DNA of 64,000 nt from NCBI GenBank assembly GCA_021613375.1, contig CM038704.1:31186582-31250581 (forward strand), in the 5' to 3' direction. Below the pieces are notes generated by a model. That model made no database searches, had not been told where the DNA came from, and saw only the letters and a list, made by a program, of their open reading frames with translations. This DNA comes from Megaleporinus macrocephalus (lineage: Eukaryota; Chordata; Actinopteri; Characiformes; Anostomidae). How positions within the stretch are numbered: the stretch's first letter is position 1; every line of letters begins with the position of its first letter. The position numbers and the translations under genes are program-made. Positions 36,407 through 48,420 of the stretch are shown piece after piece.

Positions 36407-38339
36407 CTGGAAAAACAAGGAGAGCAAATGGGAAAAGGATTTAAAGGCAAGAAGTTGCTACTGAAAAGTAAATGCATCATCTGATACTTCAGGGCTGCTT
36501 ACTTGGAACACTCTGGCAGGAAATGAGCAGAAAAAATGGAAAACAGGCTAATTCAAGACCTTCCTCACTGAGGCAGACTAATGCTTTATTAAAATAGCAG
36601 CAATATGAAATGCACCAGTACACTCATAGTGAATTTTAGAGAATGAAGTTTTGATACAAATCCCCAAACGCAGCTGATCATCCAGGGTATCTGAAGTTTG
36701 CTTTTTGGTAGTTTTGCACTGGAGCTACAAGACTAATGCAGCTAACTAATAAATTAAGCTTATTAACACCAATTAGAATCTCATTGTTAATGGGGAACTA
36801 TAGACTAACTGAAAAATAACCATTTTTATGACTGCTACCTGCCAGAGCAATTCTGCAGCTCTTAAATATGGAAATTTATATAATACATTAGGTCAAATAC
36901 AATGTATCTACTCTCCAAAAATGATATGAACAAGAATATTGCCAAAAAGAAAAGAAACAGGATGTAACTTTCTGTGCTAAACTAATATTTAACTAATACT
37001 TACTGCAATGATTCCTTAACTGCTGTAAACTATTTCTTTCTGCCAGTTTAGTATCTGTGTAAGTTTGGTATCGGCCACTGATTCAAGTCCTTGAGAGAAT
37101 AAACACCATAACAGTCCTTCCAGTCTGGAAGCTGTTGGCAAATGTACACGCAAGCTAAACGAAAGAATAAAATGAACAGAGACAGCTATACTACAGCTGT
37201 GCTCAGTGTTTCACTACAGTTGAATTCATCTCGAAAGACATGACTAGAAAAATGTGTGTGGTTTAATTTGTGGGTCTTGATTTCAGTTGCAAATTGCAAC
37301 CCCTTTGCAGCTTTTGGCCAACGTATAAAACTGTTTTGGTTAAATATGTAATCTATTTTTGCCTTTTTATCATAATGTATTATTTTCCAAACAGAAAGGA
37401 ATGCTGGTTTCTGTTGTTTTGCAGTTTTTAAAAGTTAGTTCATACATCTGTGTTAGATACAGCTGTACTATGTAAAAAGATATTGGCCTGTAGATGAAAA
37501 TGATTTTACAGGTACTTACATAAACCATAAATATACACACCTAGCTAGTTAACATGCTTTTTTCAGTAGATATCTCTGCAACTCAGCGTATGGATGTCTT
37601 TGATATACTGTCAAAACTGTAGTCTGTTCTAATTCCAGTGATCATTTTGGTTAATTTTTTAATGTATTTAACTACAAATCTTACAACTTGCTACTTTAAA
37701 GACTAGGACACACCTCCTCTGATGATGTATGTTAAAGGCAGGACAATCTTTTACAAAACTACATTTAGGGCGGATATTTAGGATGTTTTAAAAGTTGGCT
37801 ACTGGGGGGTTAATGCAGAAAAAACTAAAATAACTAACATTACTGCTAGGAAGCGTAGTTTTTATTAGCCTCTATGTCAGCAGGACATTAGTGGATTTCT
37901 TTATCAGCATGAGGGGATTTCCAATGATCATATGACACGTACATGTACGACATGACTTGCTGGGTATTGTAGTGAGTGAGCAACAGTGCACTATAGAATA
38001 TTACATTAAGATAGAATATTAAGATAATGGATGACATATTAAATGCTGGTTTCAGGCTGCCCTTATAAGAGATCTCAAATAGACTGTTTTCTGGTACTGT
38101 GTCCCATATTATTTGTTTAAAAAAGGATAAAAGTTACAATATTCAAGATTCAGCATGGCTGCCACTACAATTTGATGACTTTTTAATACCTCAACATGTT
38201 TTGCAGTATGTGATGGTTTAGAATGATTCCTGCACAATGCTGGCTGGCATATATAAACAAGTAATTTTTTTTTATCAGCAGGAACAGCATGATTGGTACT
38301 GCGTTAACTCTCTTTCCTTCTGTTTAAATTCCCATATGC

Positions 38340-38620
38340 TTTACCAGAAGCTTGAATTTCCAAAGCATGGGTGGCAAGGAAGCATCGCAGCGCGGTTGCC
38401 TTGGTAACCCAGTGTTTGCCGCTTGGACTGTTGTAATGGACTCTTTATTTGCGCTGCGCTCGAGCCCGCAGCCGCAGACTGATCCGGTTGCTTTTCAAAG
38501 CGGAGAGCTCTTCAGAGCTGCTCTAGCATTCATTGATTGATGGAGCAGGAGCTGCTGCTTTCACTGACTCAGAGTGAATTCACTGTTGACCTTGGCACAG
38601 GCCAACCAATATCAGCCTAA
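38340..38620. promoter_or_regulatory. CpG-bearing island with RFX X-box-like palindrome
   Basis: GTTGCCTTGGTAAC at 38395-38408 is an almost perfect RFX dimer site (GTTGCC-N2-GGTAAC). It lies in the only GC-rich, CpG-bearing stretch of the intron (GCGCTGCGCTCGAGCCCGCA at about 38451). An AP-1 core TGACTCAG lies at about 38564. An enhancer or cryptic promoter is inferred. Confidence 0.4.
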
Positions 38621-40057
38621 AGTGGACAGGATGTTATGCAGATATTGTGCAGATGTTGTGTGGACCGAAAGAGGGAGCCAGTGCTATGTGGAAGTGTTGA
38701 GAAAGTCCAGGGGCTTTGCCATGCACAGTGTTTCCAGAGCTAGAAGACTCACTGATTTGAGAATAATGCTAGACTGAGTGGGCTAACAAATGGGGTAAAC
38801 AAAAGCAATTACAACACAAACCAATTAAATCATACACAGAAGCAATGTCTTGTGGGAAGAGAAGCAGAGTAAACAAAAACTGCTGCCCCTCATAAATTAT
38901 GAACAACATTAGAGTGCCCTCTACTGTTGAAGACCATCACACAATTAGTAAAACTGTACCAACAGTTTTCCAGTCTAGACTGCAGAGATTACAAATGAAA
39001 ACAATAAGCCATCAGAAGCCACAGTCAATATTTAAGAGACACTTTAAGCACTAAAGTAAGTAATTTTAATATCTTAACTTAGTTTGGTTTAATAGCTATG
39101 GCTAAAAAGGTAAAACTGTGTCTTTTGTTCTAAATAAAAACAGAATCACTGTTTGTAACATTTGTTGTATTTATTACTAGTAGCTGGGCTAGCAGTCATG
39201 TTTGGTTGACATTGCAGGGATTTTCAATGGTTGAATGATGTATTTGTGAAATGCATGCTGGGTAACATAATGAGAGAACATTTATGAATGAAAATATGCA
39301 AGCATATAACATGATAGATGCTGGCAAACCAATGAGACTGAGGGATATAAGTCTGCACTACAGAATCAAATAGTAATATTTTCAATCTTTTTCATTCTCC
39401 ATTAATAAGTAACTAAGATGTAAACAAAGTAATTCAGAGTTGTTTGGTGTGAAATGCTCTACTCCTAAATCACAATTGTCTACAGTGGGGGTGGCTGGAA
39501 CCAGACATCCAAAGAGTTTAATAAAAAGCTTAATTTAAAAAAAATAATTAAAGCTCCCTCACGGAAAGCTACTGAAATGGTTAGACATATGCTGATGTCT
39601 GGGTTTTATGATAGCTCTGTGATAAAGATTTGGATTAAAATGTATTTTAATTTATTCAGGGTACAGGCATGCAGGGTGCTGTAAGGCAACATAGTCCACT
39701 GTTCTTTTTTTAAAATGATATCTTACCATCATCAACATTATATCATCATCAACTTTATAGTGTCACTAGTGGTTTTGAATAATTAATAAAATGGCTATAT
39801 TAATGTTGTTAACAAAATGAGCCCTGGTCCTTTTACCAGAACTGTAAAAAAAAACTGGAGGTTTCTCCACAATGAACTATTTCACAACAAACCTATCTAA
39901 ATAAGTCATTTGAGGTGTGCGGCCATATGTGTGCATATCAGGTATCTAAACTGTGTACCGTATATACAGCAGCATTCTCAGTGTAATTCATTTGACAGCA
40001 ATCTACGTTCCACAAGTGTGCGAGTTGTGCATTGCATACAAGGGTGCTGGCATACAG

Positions 40058-40060
<3 letters not shown>

Positions 40061-40090
<30 letters not shown>
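40061..40090. repeat. (GT)n microsatellite next to exon donor
   Basis: About 15 GT units, 28 bp past the donor of the 40.1-kb exon on the transcribed (minus) strand, where it reads CA. Confidence 0.93.
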
Positions 40091-40092
<2 letters not shown>

Positions 40093-40117
40093 GCACTACA
40101 TAGAACATATTGGTCAC

Positions 40118-40240
40118 CTTGTTGTGCAACACCACCACATTATGGGGGTCAGCGTTGAGCCAGGTGTCCATAGCCTTGCAGATACTGCAGATTTTATCCA
40201 GCGCAGGAGCATGGTGGTCAGGCCAGCCGAAGTCCAGCAC
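40118..40240 (-). CDS. tns1: tns1 exon (6th): PTP-like domain
   Basis: 123 nt, 41 whole codons, from acceptor TGACAG to donor GTGACC. It encodes [20 protein letters not shown] then [20 protein letters not shown] and K. This is the most TNS1-specific exon of the set. Just beyond its donor, inside the intron, lies a (GT)n run. Confidence 0.96.
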
Positions 40241-40417
40241 CTGTCATTAACACACATTGGCATACGAAATGAGGATCTACAGTTAGAATTGGAAGTCTGT
40301 AGAGAATTAAAAGCATAATTTCACAATGCTAACACAGGAACACACAGAAACAGCCTCTAACATTGGGTCAGCAGCCACAGCTGATGGAGCAAGCAGAAGA
40401 AGTAGTACTTAACTTAC

Positions 40418-40468
40418 TTTTGGGTTCAATTTGGTGATGTCATGCCTCCGCTCACTGAGGTTCAGCAG
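40418..40468 (-). CDS. tns1: tns1 exon (5th): PTP-like domain
   Basis: 51 nt, 17 codons, from acceptor TTGATTTCAG to donor GTAAGT. It encodes LLNLSERRHDITKLNPK (human TNS1 LFNLSERRPDITKLHAK). The intron to the next exon is short (177 bp). Confidence 0.95.
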
Positions 40469-41791
40469 CTGAAATCAATACAAAAGCACCTTAAAAACAA
40501 ATATTCAGCAAATACCTTTTGAAATGAAAACATCTGCTATTACTCAGAATTGCTCGATAAAAGCTGAACACAAGTGTTTATTACTGATAGTGAAATAGAA
40601 GAGTACTGATTTAGTTCCAGTCCTGAAGGGCAACACACTTCAAAAAGATGTTGCATAAATAATGTCCAGTGCAAGGGACAGGTGTTACACTAGACAGTAA
40701 GTAAGTAAATAAGCAGGGCCTCACAAAAAGACAAATTAGATGCTAAATGACTATTATTACTCAAGTCCAGTCAACTATTGGAAAGTGATTCAATTCCCTT
40801 TACAACAAAGCCCAGGCTGTAATGAACTATTCCGTGTTGGTACACAAAGACGCAGGAAGGTATTTTAAGTTGGGAATGCTGAAATTTAAAACAGCTTATA
40901 AGTGGATGTTGTACTATTTGTCAACAACTTATTAAATATTTTCTTTCCACTTTAAATGGAACAGCAGTAACATATAATTGCTGCTCCATTTAAGGTGAAA
41001 CTGAAAATTGAAACAAGTCAGTAATTGACACATCTGGGTGATGTCTGATCCTCAGGTCATGTTGACATTCTGTCACCATTTAATCTACCACTTATTGTCT
41101 ATCATTCTTGTGATCAACTGAGAAACCACACTATTCCAACCATCTTGAGTAATCAACCCTCAAAGTAGATTAACCAAACCAAAGCTAGATAGTATCTTTT
41201 CCATTTGAGCTTTACACTTTTAGGAACCATGGATTGTGTTTTTAGAAATAAAGAAACCATTCTCAATATCCCACATCTTACATCTGCATTAAAGTTAGAA
41301 AAAATAACATTAACATGCATATCATGACACCCCTAGTTCCAACCATTATTCGCTGCATTATGCTCATGGCCCCCACAGCTGAGGAAGATAAGAAATAGTG
41401 TAGAATGAGTATGGGATCAGCTCAATGTACAAATAACATGTTTAAACTCTAAATGTATGTGTTTAAACACTTTAAATACACTGTATATATGGCTCTTTTT
41501 TGCCAAAATAAAATTTCCAGTTCAGAAAGAGCTTGGTGTTTTCATTTTTATTGTTGATATTCGACTACAGTAACATTTGTATATTCTGTATTTCTCCTTT
41601 GATATAAAAATTAGTCCTCAATAAATGTGAGCTAAACAACCAAAATCAAAAAAGAACTTCCCTCTAGTGTCTGAACAACCTGAAAGACTTTAGTAAGCAG
41701 CAGTGCTTGTCTCTAGAAATTCTCTGGATTTACATTTCCAGTGCTAAATGCTTTATTCAACATCGGCCCATGTAGCAGTGAAGCTCCTCAC
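40469..41791. other. intron 4 of tns1, nothing seen
   Basis: AT-rich intron with no recognised element. Confidence 0.5.
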
Positions 41792-41963
41792 CAGGTAGTG
41801 CTGCTGGTGTTTAGAACGCAGCATGCTGATGACCTCGCGCAGGTGCACGCTGTAGCTGTGCTCCTCTACCCCACCAGGGAAGGACAGGGAGATGATGCGC
41901 TCGGTGATGTAGACCAAGTCCACCTCATAACTTTCCTCCATGGCCTGGATCAAGCTCAGGCTT
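41792..41963 (-). CDS. tns1: tns1 exon (4th): start of PTP-like domain
   Basis: 172 nt from acceptor GTATGGCAG to donor GTGAGG. The first A completes an Arg codon from the 42.9-kb exon. It then encodes [40 protein letters not shown] and [17 protein letters not shown]. The Met of MEES (ATG at 41941-41939) sits in a strong GCCATGG context and matches the start region of the classical short tensin-1 form, so it could serve as an alternative start. A second possible acceptor, ATCCAG at 41944, is less likely because the longer version keeps phase with the upstream exon. Confidence 0.93.
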
Positions 41964-42679
41964 CTGCCATACACACAGACACACATTCCCCTATCAGCTG
42001 AATATGAAAGAAAAAGTTTCACAGTTGTTCGGAGGCAATCGGGACTTTTTTCTACATGGTGTCTAGGTAGACATGTCTAAACAAGCTTTCTTATTGGTTA
42101 GGACTTCAAAAGTTGACGCAAAGTCCTCATGTCTTGCATTAACCACCAGCGTCATGCATCACAAATTAACACCATCTTTATGGCTCTACTCAAAGACCAC
42201 TTAACCTTAAGCTTCACTGTAGAGCTCAGATACAGCTGGGTCAGTAAAAACACAGTTACATGCCTGAGTTCTAGTGTCTTTGTACATAAAATAGGTAATT
42301 GATTGTGACAATTCTGACAATGTCTTTGCCAGCAAAAAACAGCTTCCATTTTTCCACCCCACTTAAATGGTGCAGGTGCTAGAAAATAACTGCTGCACTA
42401 TTTAGGACCTATCTTGTTTGAATTCAAAACTGACTTCAACACTGTTAGTTATTACTGTTTATTACATAAAGAAGTTGTGGTCAGACCAAAGTCTTTGATC
42501 TATGCAAGCCCTACTGAAATGAACAGTGTTCCATAGGGATACTGCAACTTTTTCCGGCTTAGATTGGGGTTTTTTCAGGCTGCTTATCGGATTTATAGGA
42601 TAATGATACAAACAAAAACGTGAGATTAATAACTTTAAAAGTAAGATATAAATATCAAGAAAAAATGAACAAAATCTTT

Positions 42680-43665
42680 TCATTCTGCCTGTCTTGTGTC
42701 TTGGCACTATATCCCAAAGTAATGATGGTGAACAGAAAACCAAACCAATTCCATTCCTCAAAAAAGTATGAGCTGCACGATGTCCAAAATAAGTGTCAGA
42801 TTTTGATCAAACTCTTTGTGATGACACTTTCAGGTAATATAAAAAACATGACAGCTGTACCTGGATGGCCTTCTTCTGGAGTCTGTACTCTTGAAGGACT
42901 TTGTAGATCCCTGTTAAGAAAAAAACAAACACAAAAACACACTTAAACAATTTTTCCCAGATTTTTCTTTTAAGGCTTTTTGTGATGCTTCAAGTTTCAT
43001 ATAATGAATTCTGAATACATGCTTGTGCATCTGCAGTATTGTGTGAAAGTCAGCAGCAAACCTTTATTTCATTTCCCGTCAAAATGGCCCAAATTAATGA
43101 ATAAACCAAATACAATAGAAAATCATGCATTATTCAGTGTGTCCATCCTGTACCTTTCTTACAGCCTCCATTATTTTAGGGAAGCTTGCTTTCAGTTTTT
43201 CAAACTGGACAATCAATAACTCTAAGAACACCAGCAACATCTTTCTTTAATTTGCAACACATCTTCTTTTTTGCCAATTTTCCTTTTCTCAGTAATGGCT
43301 TTTTGGCAGCTACACATCCTTTCATACCCACAGCCTTGCGTCATCTTCTCATAATGTTAGGATGGACAAAAAACAGCTGTGGATATTTTTAAGTAATGCA
43401 GATTTATTTTTTTCACTTAAAGATGAAAGCTTTAAATACTGTTTATCTGGGACAGTTGTGGAGGTTCACCTGGTCTTGCATGTTTCTTAGGAGTTCTATT
43501 TTCTTTGTATTGTTTAATTGTTTTTTAAACTCCTGTTTTTCACTTATTTTCTTGGGACTTTCCTCTTGCTCATGCAAGTGAATTATATCTTCTCAGAACT
43601 TTGCATTACATTTTGACTGGAAATTTGGAAAAAAGGGTTGTCTCTGACTTTTGCACAGTACTGCA
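42680..43665. mobile_element. degenerate DNA-transposon-like repeat, copy 1
   Basis: Shares ordered words with 62.87-63.8 kb: GCAGCTACACATCCTTTCA, AGGATGGACA and GTTTATCTGGGACAGTTGTG. The right end GACTTTTGCACAGTACTG mirrors GTGTGCAAAAGTCC at the other copy's left end. No readable transposase. The left limit is approximate. Confidence 0.5.
42861..42910 (-). CDS. tns1: tns1 exon (3rd): basic Ser/Arg linker
   Basis: 50 nt from acceptor TTTTTTCTTAACAG to donor GTACAG. Read in phase 0 it encodes GSTKSFKSTDSRRRPS and ends AG, which joins A of the next exon to make Arg. The GSTKS start resembles the linker of TNS2 (GSTKSL) between the C1 and PTP domains. All junctions are in phase. Confidence 0.88.
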
Positions 43666-43844
43666 CATTTGGGATGGGCTATTTCAGTCATGGAGGTAGT
43701 GCAGCAGTCCAGTCTGGGGATTTTCTTACTTTAACACACCTACTAAACGTGGTTATTTACCGATAAGCTGAATCATCAGGCTGTGCTGCACTGCAGCCCT
43801 CCAAGATCAGAGTTTCTCAACCAGATCAGTATACACCATACAAT

Positions 43845-43945
43845 ATACACAATCACTGACCACTTTATTAGAAACCCCTGCTTCATACCTCTGGTGACAT
43901 GCATTATTCTCTAGTTGGCGTCATGCCTGCATTATCAACTCCAGG
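43845..43945. mobile_element. Tc1 end fragment
   Basis: ATCACTGACCACTTTATTAG is the end of a known type of fish Tc1 repeat (CACTTTATTAGGAACACC). Only about 100 bp remain. Confidence 0.5.
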
Positions 43946-45407
43946 CCTAAGATGGGTTTTTTCTATGAAGAGAATAAATGGGATTTAATAATCTAATAAT
44001 CAACTACAGCATCCTATGGTACACAGAAAGGTTCTAAACCCATTTTTTCTCTGAATTCTGGATTCCCACCGGATTCTCTCAATTATAATTTAATTAAGAA
44101 ACTGAAATAAACATTGCTGCAACCATGCGAATACTGAGCTAACACTCATGTGCATTTAATGAAGGTCCAAATTTGGAAACTACTACTAGTACCTTAATGA
44201 CATCATAACTGGGAGAATCATACAGGTTTTTGATTATTTTGTTAAACAGAGGGTGCAATACAAGCAATTTCTTAAAATCCTGTTCCTTTTAGAAACAGAG
44301 AAAAATCTAGTTTAGGCTGCGTTATTACACAGGCCTCTGGTTCAGTTCAGATTTTCTGCTCAGGTGTGATTTCTGTGATCTGATTCACATTTGTGTAGGT
44401 AAGTAAACATCAATACACATTATATGCGTCATGAATAATCAACTTACCAGCAGAAAAAGACTGCATAAGCACATATAGTATGTCAGACCTTGAAAAAATA
44501 GGTCAAATATATATTTCAATGTTTCTTTAATCCCATAGTGAAGACCATCTATTAGTAAAACATATTCATGTTATGCAAGTGTGTCATTTTATACCTAATT
44601 CCATCAAAAATATCTCTCGAGAAACTGTGCTGGTATTTTGATTGAAAGATTTTTTCGCAGCACTGTAGGTCTAGACATTTGTAGACAGGTCATTCAGTGT
44701 TTCTCCTGAAATAGGGCTATAATAGGGAGTGTGCAGTAACCACCTCTGAACATTTAGGAAGGTTTTATGCTTGATTTTGAAGACAGTGCTGTGCGTGCTT
44801 AAATCAGGAGAGGACATAAACCTACTTTATTTTTTAATGGAACCAGAATTTCTTCCTATTTTTATTGTTCTATTTATTATGAAACTTTTAAACAAGATAA
44901 ACAGGAGCTGCTGCACAAAAATAAAGTTATTTAGAGTTATTTTTCTTTCAACAGCAACGATATGCAATATGCTTTTTTCTTCAGTGACCTTGTTTATTAC
45001 AGCCATTTGATCATTTTAGAAATATTAAAGTAAATCATTGTATAAGTTTTGTGTAAAACATATGAAAATGATATATTAATTTTAAAGCGATTACAGCAGA
45101 AGTCCAGGTAGTTCCAAGTGTTCAGAAACATTTTCACATAAACTGTACATGCGGTAAACACAGGAAAAGATCAATGCTTGCTTTGTATCTTTGTTTGCTT
45201 TGTTTGTTATGTTAATTATATCCATATTTCAAAAAACTGTCACATTTTCTACATCAGTACACTGGACAATGAACATCTTACAGTCAACAACAATAAGCAG
45301 CATGGAACAGGTTTTAAAGTGTCCAGTTTGTTATCAAATGGTTTCAATTTGTTCAATTTTCTTTTTGACAAAAATAGCTCAAATTTAGCATCACTGCCTA
45401 TTCAACC

Positions 45408-45690
45408 ATCCATTCCATCAATCCATCCATCTTCCTAAACTGCTTAGTCCAGCTAGAAAGAGCTTTGCTAGAGAGCTTTGCCTTTCACCACTACAGTCCG
45501 GTACTGTGACCACTTTACTGCTGCTACCTGCCCCAAACTGCGGCCGATGATCTTATGATCCCTCTTCCCATCACTTGTCATGAAGACCCCAAGATGCTTA
45601 AACTCCTCCACCTGGGACAGGTGACCATAGACCCAGACTCCATATACCAACTGTTTCATATTCTTCAAATTGCTCCAGTTCACGCTGGAG
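45408..45690 (-). pseudogene. LINE reverse-transcriptase fragment
   Basis: The minus-strand frame holds VYGHLSQVEEFKHLGVFMTS (a common fish LINE word, EFKYLGV-x-TSDG), then RTVVVKGKAL. ATCC repeats at about 45410-45432 lie at its end. A fragment without catalytic motifs; clade uncertain. Confidence 0.6.
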
Positions 45691-46639
45691 GCATTCATGT
45701 GATGAAGCCAAAAGGACAACATGATATGCAAAAAAAGAAAAACAGCCTTCAGGCCATCACACACAATCACCTTTTTTTAAATGAACAAGTTCTGCTTGGA
45801 AAGCATATTTCACAGAAAGAGGTTATGTGGCATCCTATTGGAACAACACACAGATTTTCTATGTCTATGTTATGTGTGTGTGTGTGTAAAATACTTGTTG
45901 AGATATAGGGCTATTTTTTTTATTGAAATGAACACTGTGTTAATTTTGCATGAAAATATGTAAGATTTACAAAACAGAAATGATCACTATTTGACCAAAG
46001 ACTAAAAAAGATCACAAGCTGAAGCCAAACTGTTTTACCAGTTTCAATTTCATTTTCGGATCTGTGCTCAGAGAAGCTCTATGAAAAGCTGTTATGAAGG
46101 AAATATAAAATTCCAGTAAGTGCATAAACAGTTTAAGCACAACTTAAACTGACAAAGCACTGACAACGTTTTTCTGACTTGGTTTCCATTCCAAAAGCAA
46201 CAGCTCAAGTATGCAGTGTTTCTCAGGGCGAGATGTGATATGGCTTCCGTTTTCAGTCAAAAGAAACTTCAATGAAACAACAGAAGCCAACAAAACAACC
46301 CTCCTACTTCAGGTCACTTCTGCAGCTCGGAAAAATTGATGCACTGAAATTCTGCGATTCAGATGAGTATGTTAACTACGGATGAATACGCTAGACTAAA
46401 ATAAGTGAAAAACAAAACAGCCTTTTTGTGTGTAATAGATTTTATTCCTGTGGAAATAATGCACACTGTGAGAATCATTTAAATTCAGTGCATCACGGTT
46501 TTACTCCACAATGTTGTGTCACTGTTGGTGAGGAATACATGAATTGGTTAGGAAGAGTTGAGGACAGGTTACAGAGCTGCTCTCTCTCTCACTGCATAAG
46601 CAGAATGCCACCACTGCTACAGGTCCTGTACCACATCCC

Positions 46640-46980
46640 AAAAATAATTCCCTCTCGCACACGCTCATAATGAAATCCATTATCCTCGCCACGACAACAC
46701 AAACCAGATGTGCTGGCAACCGTGCATTGCTCTTGGTGAATGAGGCGGTATATTTATTCATAATGATATAAAACGCTAAGATTTTATGTGCTTTTTGAAG
46801 CCAGATAGCAGAGGGGGCCGCAGGACAACCGGCCTTTTAGTTCATAAGAGGAGCCTGTCCTCAAAACAAAACAACAGCCCAGTACCAGGTCTGCCTCTCA
46901 TTCTCAATGAATACAGCAGGCTTCTTGCTATACAGCAGTAATTGAGAAATCTGTTGATTGCTTTGGTGATTAATCATCCG
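46640..46980. promoter_or_regulatory. candidate conserved non-coding block
   Basis: Unique sequence with many TAAT cores (TTATTCATAATGATATAA, GATTAATCATCCGG) and a CTCF-like AGCAGAGGGGGCCGC at 46808-46822. It does not resemble repeats or coding exons. Conservation is untested. Confidence 0.25.
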
Positions 46981-48153
46981 GTCAGTGTTTTAAAAAGAGG
47001 CCAATCAATAAAAATGGATTTAACTGAGCAATAATAAACCCTGCACAGCCCCTCAAAGACTTTAACATACTTTACTGTCTATTACTGTATGTGCATCTTC
47101 ATTATGCCAACTCATTATGTCAACATTTGCTTAAAGTTTGCTTCAACTGGGAAAGCCATGCAGAACAGAAACCAGAAAAAGTGATTATTTATTTTAATGG
47201 AGGAGGTTACAAAAAATATTGTCTTCTGTCTGGTCCAAATTTCAACATTTTAAGGGACAAAGTTGATATAAAATGCTTGACATATTGCACTGTTTTATTT
47301 TAGAAAAGTTTTTGGATTAAAACATATATTTTACCATTATTTGATAAATATTACCATCAGCAATGTTACATATAAACAAATGCAGCTTTGCTGGTTAATT
47401 TGGATAGTAAAGGAAATAGCATCTATCAACACCAGCACATCTTAGCTGCTAAGATTACTGTTTTTTTTTTTTTTATCCCAACAATTGATTTATGCAGAAT
47501 ATGTAAAGGCATGTCATTTTCAAAACTGCAAAAATCAGTAACTCGCTCATAAAGTACTTAGTAATTCAAATAAAGTCCTTAAAAACTTTAAAGGCTTAAT
47601 CATGGCATCAAACTTTATTTCCTGGCAGACACATATGAGAATAAAACAATATCCCACTAGTTGCCAGCTAAGATATTACACACTGAGAATCTGAAGCTGA
47701 GACTGGGTACAAAATGTACACACCTGTGCAATCTCCTGAGTGCAAATCAAAATTCACTACAATAATATGATTCAAAAACAACACACAGATACCAAAACAA
47801 CTGGTGTACAAGGGCTGACACTTCAGTTCCTCACTGAATAAGAAGCCCTACAGCATTGAACACTTCTTAGTAGTCAACATAGTAACAGCCTTAAAATGAA
47901 TAATTGAATATGCCTGCAGTTTGTGGGGTTCGTAGACTTGAACTGTTTATTATTCAGTCAATACAAAAACTGTAAAATGTATAATGTAAACTGACTGAGC
48001 GACCGTTACGTTACTGCAGTGAGAAATAAAAGTATATGACTGTTAAGTGTTTAAGAGATGCATGCATATGACACCCTGCAGAACAGAATGACAACACGTC
48101 CCTTCATGGATGTTTTAACTCTTTCCTCTGGCTCGACCATCCTTGGCCCCTAC

Positions 48154-48234
48154 CTTGAACAGGTGACCTGTGCTGCGTCTCCATGCCGACTGCAGAGAGC
48201 AGAATCGCCTACGTAGCGACACCGCAGGGTTCAT
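48154..48234 (-). CDS. tns1: candidate alternative first coding exon of tns1
   Basis: An ATG in strong context (CCGCCATGA, 48234-48232) opens 27 codons, MNPAVSLRRRFCSLQSAWRR then STGHLFK, ending at AAG|GTAGGG. It ends in phase 0, exactly what the 42.9-kb exon (GSTKSF) needs. It is the only clearly GC- and CpG-rich stretch in the 12.4-kb intron that separates the C1 exons from the PTP exons, on the correct strand. I infer an internal promoter giving a tensin without the C1 finger. The peptide is not matched to a known isoform here; chance phase agreement is about one in three. Confidence 0.5.
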
Positions 48235-48420
48235 GGCGGAACCACTTGGGAGGATTTTCCACCAGAAAGCCGGGGGCTTTTTTCCCACCGCCTCAACTTC
48301 ACACAGGACAACACATGCTAAAACGCAAGATTTCCTCACCCGCCCTTTCTCTCCCACTCACTGTCTCTCTCACTCTCTCACCCTCTCCCACATGACTGTC
48401 CTCGGGTTCTCTTTCTGCTC
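48235..48420 (-). promoter_or_regulatory. putative promoter/5'UTR of the alternative tns1 exon
   Basis: A GC-rich, unique block directly upstream of the ATG at 48234, with several CpGs and a GGGCGG GC-box-like core (in GAAAGGGCGGGTG, minus strand, about 48340). It sits amid AT-rich intron. No clear TATA box is seen, so a CpG-type start region is inferred. Confidence 0.35.

Larger units (their letters stand above)
36407..40117. other. intron 6 of tns1
   Basis: AT-rich 3.7-kb intron with a single CpG-bearing island at 38.34-38.62 kb and a GT microsatellite at its 5' end. Short TGCTGGGTATTGTAGT (37959 on) and GCATGCTGGGTAA (39253 on) resemble ZNF143/SBS sites. Confidence 0.5.

Noticed and set aside
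26778..41963. PTEN rather than tensin as source of the phosphatase-C2 exons
   Set aside because: The loop is HNKGNRGR rather than the PTEN Cys-containing loop, and the exons continue into tensin-specific linker sequence.
41944..41963. Alternative acceptor ATCCAG for the 4th exon
   Set aside because: It would break phase with the 42.9-kb exon, whereas the acceptor at 41963 keeps it and yields the expected S-L-S-L linker.
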